From Chryseobacterium sp. PMSZPI (GTDB lineage Bacteria > Bacteroidota > Bacteroidia > Flavobacteriales > Weeksellaceae), in NCBI RefSeq assembly GCF_002835665.1, contig NZ_PIZV01000038.1, positions 1-64,000 on the forward strand: a stretch of DNA of 64,000 nucleotides, written 5' to 3'. The position numbers and the translations under genes were made by a program. Shown here piece after piece: positions 62,764 through 64,000 of this stretch. The notes under the pieces are model-generated. The model was given only the letters and a program-made list of their open reading frames with translations, was not told the origin of the DNA and made no database searches. The first letter of the stretch is position 1. The number at the start of each line of letters is the position of its first letter.

Positions 62764-63393
62764 TTATTCAATATTAAAGACGACCTGTTCAGTCTGTTCT
62801 TTTAATTCTTCAAGATTAGTATTGTTATAGATAATACAATCTGCCATTTTAATTTTATCTTTTTCAGGCATTTGTTTTTCCATAACAGCTTCTACCTCGC
62901 GATAGGTTTTACCATCTCTATCCATTACTCTTTTGATCCTGATATTATCTTCTGCCGTTACCAAAAGAGATTTGTAACATTGTCTGTTGAGTTTTAATTC
63001 AAATAACAATGCTGTTTCTTTGAAAACCAGATATTTAGTTTGTTGAGCGACCCAGTTTTCAAAATCAATGCGTGCCGCAGGATGAATGATTGCATTCAAT
63101 TGTTGAAGAAGGTCTTTATTATTAAAAACCTGATCAGCAACAAATTTTCTGTCATACAGACCATTCTCATTATAAGCTTCTTCTCCCAGTAAGTCTTTGA
63201 TTTTTCTTTTCAGTTCTTCACTTTCATTAACAATGGCCTTCGCTCTGTCATCAGAATAATAAACCGGAAAACCAAATTCTTCAATAAAACGGGCTACTGT
63301 TGTCTTTCCTGAACCGATGCCTCCCGTTAATCCAATGATCTTGGGTGCTGGTTCTGGTTCCGTCTGTTGTGTTTCTGTCTGCAATTCTTCCAT
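62764..63393 (-). CDS. coaE: Dephospho-CoA kinase
   Basis: A 209-residue P-loop kinase catalysing the last step of coenzyme A synthesis, phosphorylation of the 3'-OH of dephospho-CoA. The Walker A motif is GLTGGIGSGKTT (about residues 21-32), then GFPVYYSDDRAKAIVNES with the catalytic Asp, HPAARIDFENWV, and the lid/C-terminal part VMDRDGKTYREVEAVMEKQMPEKDKIKMADCIIYNNT. An N-terminal extension of about 18 residues (MEELQTETQQTEPEPAP) is Glu/Gln-rich and may be disordered. It lies 9 bases after the MBL-fold gene on the minus strand. Confidence 0.96.
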   Translation of the reverse strand: MEELQTETQQTEPEPAPKIIGLTGGIGSGKTTVARFIEEFGFPVYYSDDRAKAIVNESEELKRKIKDLLGEEAYNENGLYDRKFVADQVFNNKDLLQQLNAIIHPAARIDFENWVAQQTKYLVFKETALLFELKLNRQCYKSLLVTAEDNIRIKRVMDRDGKTYREVEAVMEKQMPEKDKIKMADCIIYNNTNLEELKEQTEQVVFNIE

Positions 63394-63402
63394 GATTAAA
63401 AA

Positions 63403-64000
63403 TTAATATCCAAAAACATCATTAAAGCTAAACGTCTCATCAAGCCTTACTCCTTTTTCTGTCATTTTAAGACTTGCTAATTCATGGTGAGCATCATGTT
63501 CAAAGAATAATAAGTACTCGTTATCCACACATTGTTTAAGGAATTTTCCTTTTTCTTCCATAGTTAAAAGAGGTCTTGTATCATATCCCATTACGTATAC
63601 AGGGTTAATATGCCCTGCTGTCGGAATAAGATCGGCAGCAAAAACAATGGTTTTTTCCTGGTATTGAATTACAGGAAGCATTTGTTTTTCGGTGTGACCA
63701 TCTACAAAAATGACATCCATTTTCAGATCCGGAGCGAACCCATAATTTCCAGTTGTTGGAAGTGGTAAGAAGTTTAGCTGACCGCTTTCCTGCATCGGAA
63801 GAATGTTTTCCTTCAGGAAGCTTGCTTTTTCTCTGTCATTAGGCTCTGTTGCCCATTGCCAATGATTTTCATTTGTCCAGAAATGAGCATTCTTAAAAGC
63901 AGGTCTGTATCCTGTTCTGTCATCATTCCATTCTATAGCACCACCGCAGTGATCGAAGTGAAGGTGAGTAAGAAATACATCTGTAATATCTTCCTTTACG
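63403..64000 (-). CDS. Metallo-beta-lactamase-fold hydrolase (5' end outside the window)
   Basis: The C-terminal ~198 residues of an MBL-fold metal-dependent hydrolase; the frame is open to the window edge, so the start is not seen. The zinc motif HLHFDHCGG (the family HxHxDH) is read from about 63975 to 63949, followed by FVDGHTEKQMLPVI and FAADLIPTAGHINPVYVMGYDTRP, which hold later metal ligands. The end resembles small quorum-quenching lactonase/AttM-like and related hydrolases (FFEHDAHHELASLKM). An internal ATG at 63795 is not the start. Substrate unknown. It is probably co-transcribed with coaE. Confidence 0.88.
   Translation of the reverse strand, partial: VKEDITDVFLTHLHFDHCGGAIEWNDDRTGYRPAFKNAHFWTNENHWQWATEPNDREKASFLKENILPMQESGQLNFLPLPTTGNYGFAPDLKMDVIFVDGHTEKQMLPVIQYQEKTIVFAADLIPTAGHINPVYVMGYDTRPLLTMEEKGKFLKQCVDNEYLLFFEHDAHHELASLKMTEKGVRLDETFSFNDVFGY

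Overview
The window looks like chromosomal DNA of a low-GC member of the Bacteroidota, most likely the Flavobacteriia and close to Chryseobacterium. Several things in the sequence point there: TAnnTTTG-type -7 boxes, an ExbB-ExbD-ExbD-TonB set followed by a PstS-like lipoprotein and a TPR protein, bacillithiol synthesis (bshB1), the DUF6452-DUF6048 pair after rlmD, the tiny ribosomal protein THX, a three-gene sdhCAB, and four very large secreted proteins ending in type IX secretion (T9SS) sorting domains. The genus is an inference from gene content and protein wording, not from a search.

Layout. 0.1-2.5 kb (minus): an unknown protein, a family 2 glycosyltransferase and an acyltransferase. 2.7-12.3 kb (plus): a lipoprotein, leuS, then exbB-exbD-exbD-tonB and, behind a perfect hairpin, a small membrane protein, a PstS-like lipoprotein and a TPR protein. 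12.5-18 kb: bshB1, tRNA-His(GTG), a degenerate non-coding patch, a DUF3276 protein and an ABC exporter half (both minus), then nusB-DUF1573-yajC. 18-25.7 kb: SDR, MscS, the NHEJ genes ku-ligD (minus; ligD is split by a frameshift in a 9-A run), a Crp/Fnr-type regulator and an unusual adenylosuccinate synthetase. 25.8-34.9 kb: aspS, MATE exporter, THX, DUF937, a membrane mannosyltransferase-like protein, DUF2480, lpxB and a GH99 glycosidase. 35-37.4 kb: two secreted proteins, one with a JAMM-like metal motif, divergent from an XRE regulator. 37.6-47.5 kb: ComEC-like protein, sdhCAB, a thioredoxin-fold lipoprotein without redox cysteines, rlmD and DUF6452/DUF6048. 48.1-62.7 kb: four T9SS cargo proteins (one M43-like and two reprolysin-like metalloproteases, one protease-free). 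The window ends with coaE and a partial metallo-beta-lactamase-fold hydrolase (both minus).

How parts fit together. The clearest regulatory signal is a 17-base identical palindromic site (TTTTGTCAAATGACAAT) found once upstream of the Crp/Fnr-type gene and once upstream of the purA-like gene, each with its centre 29.5 bases from a TAnnTTT(G)-type -7 box. This fits a class II activator site and suggests a small autoregulated regulon. A different 6-2-6 palindrome sits at nearly the same distance in front of sdhC. The TonB system energises outer-membrane uptake. The T9SS cargo cluster shows recent mosaic duplication: the 1666-residue protein shares its N-terminal protease part with the 1003-residue neighbour and its last ~425 residues with the 1229-residue neighbour.

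I saw no CRISPR array, insertion sequence, prophage or rRNA operon. No database or folding program was available; family names rest on recognised motifs, length and context.
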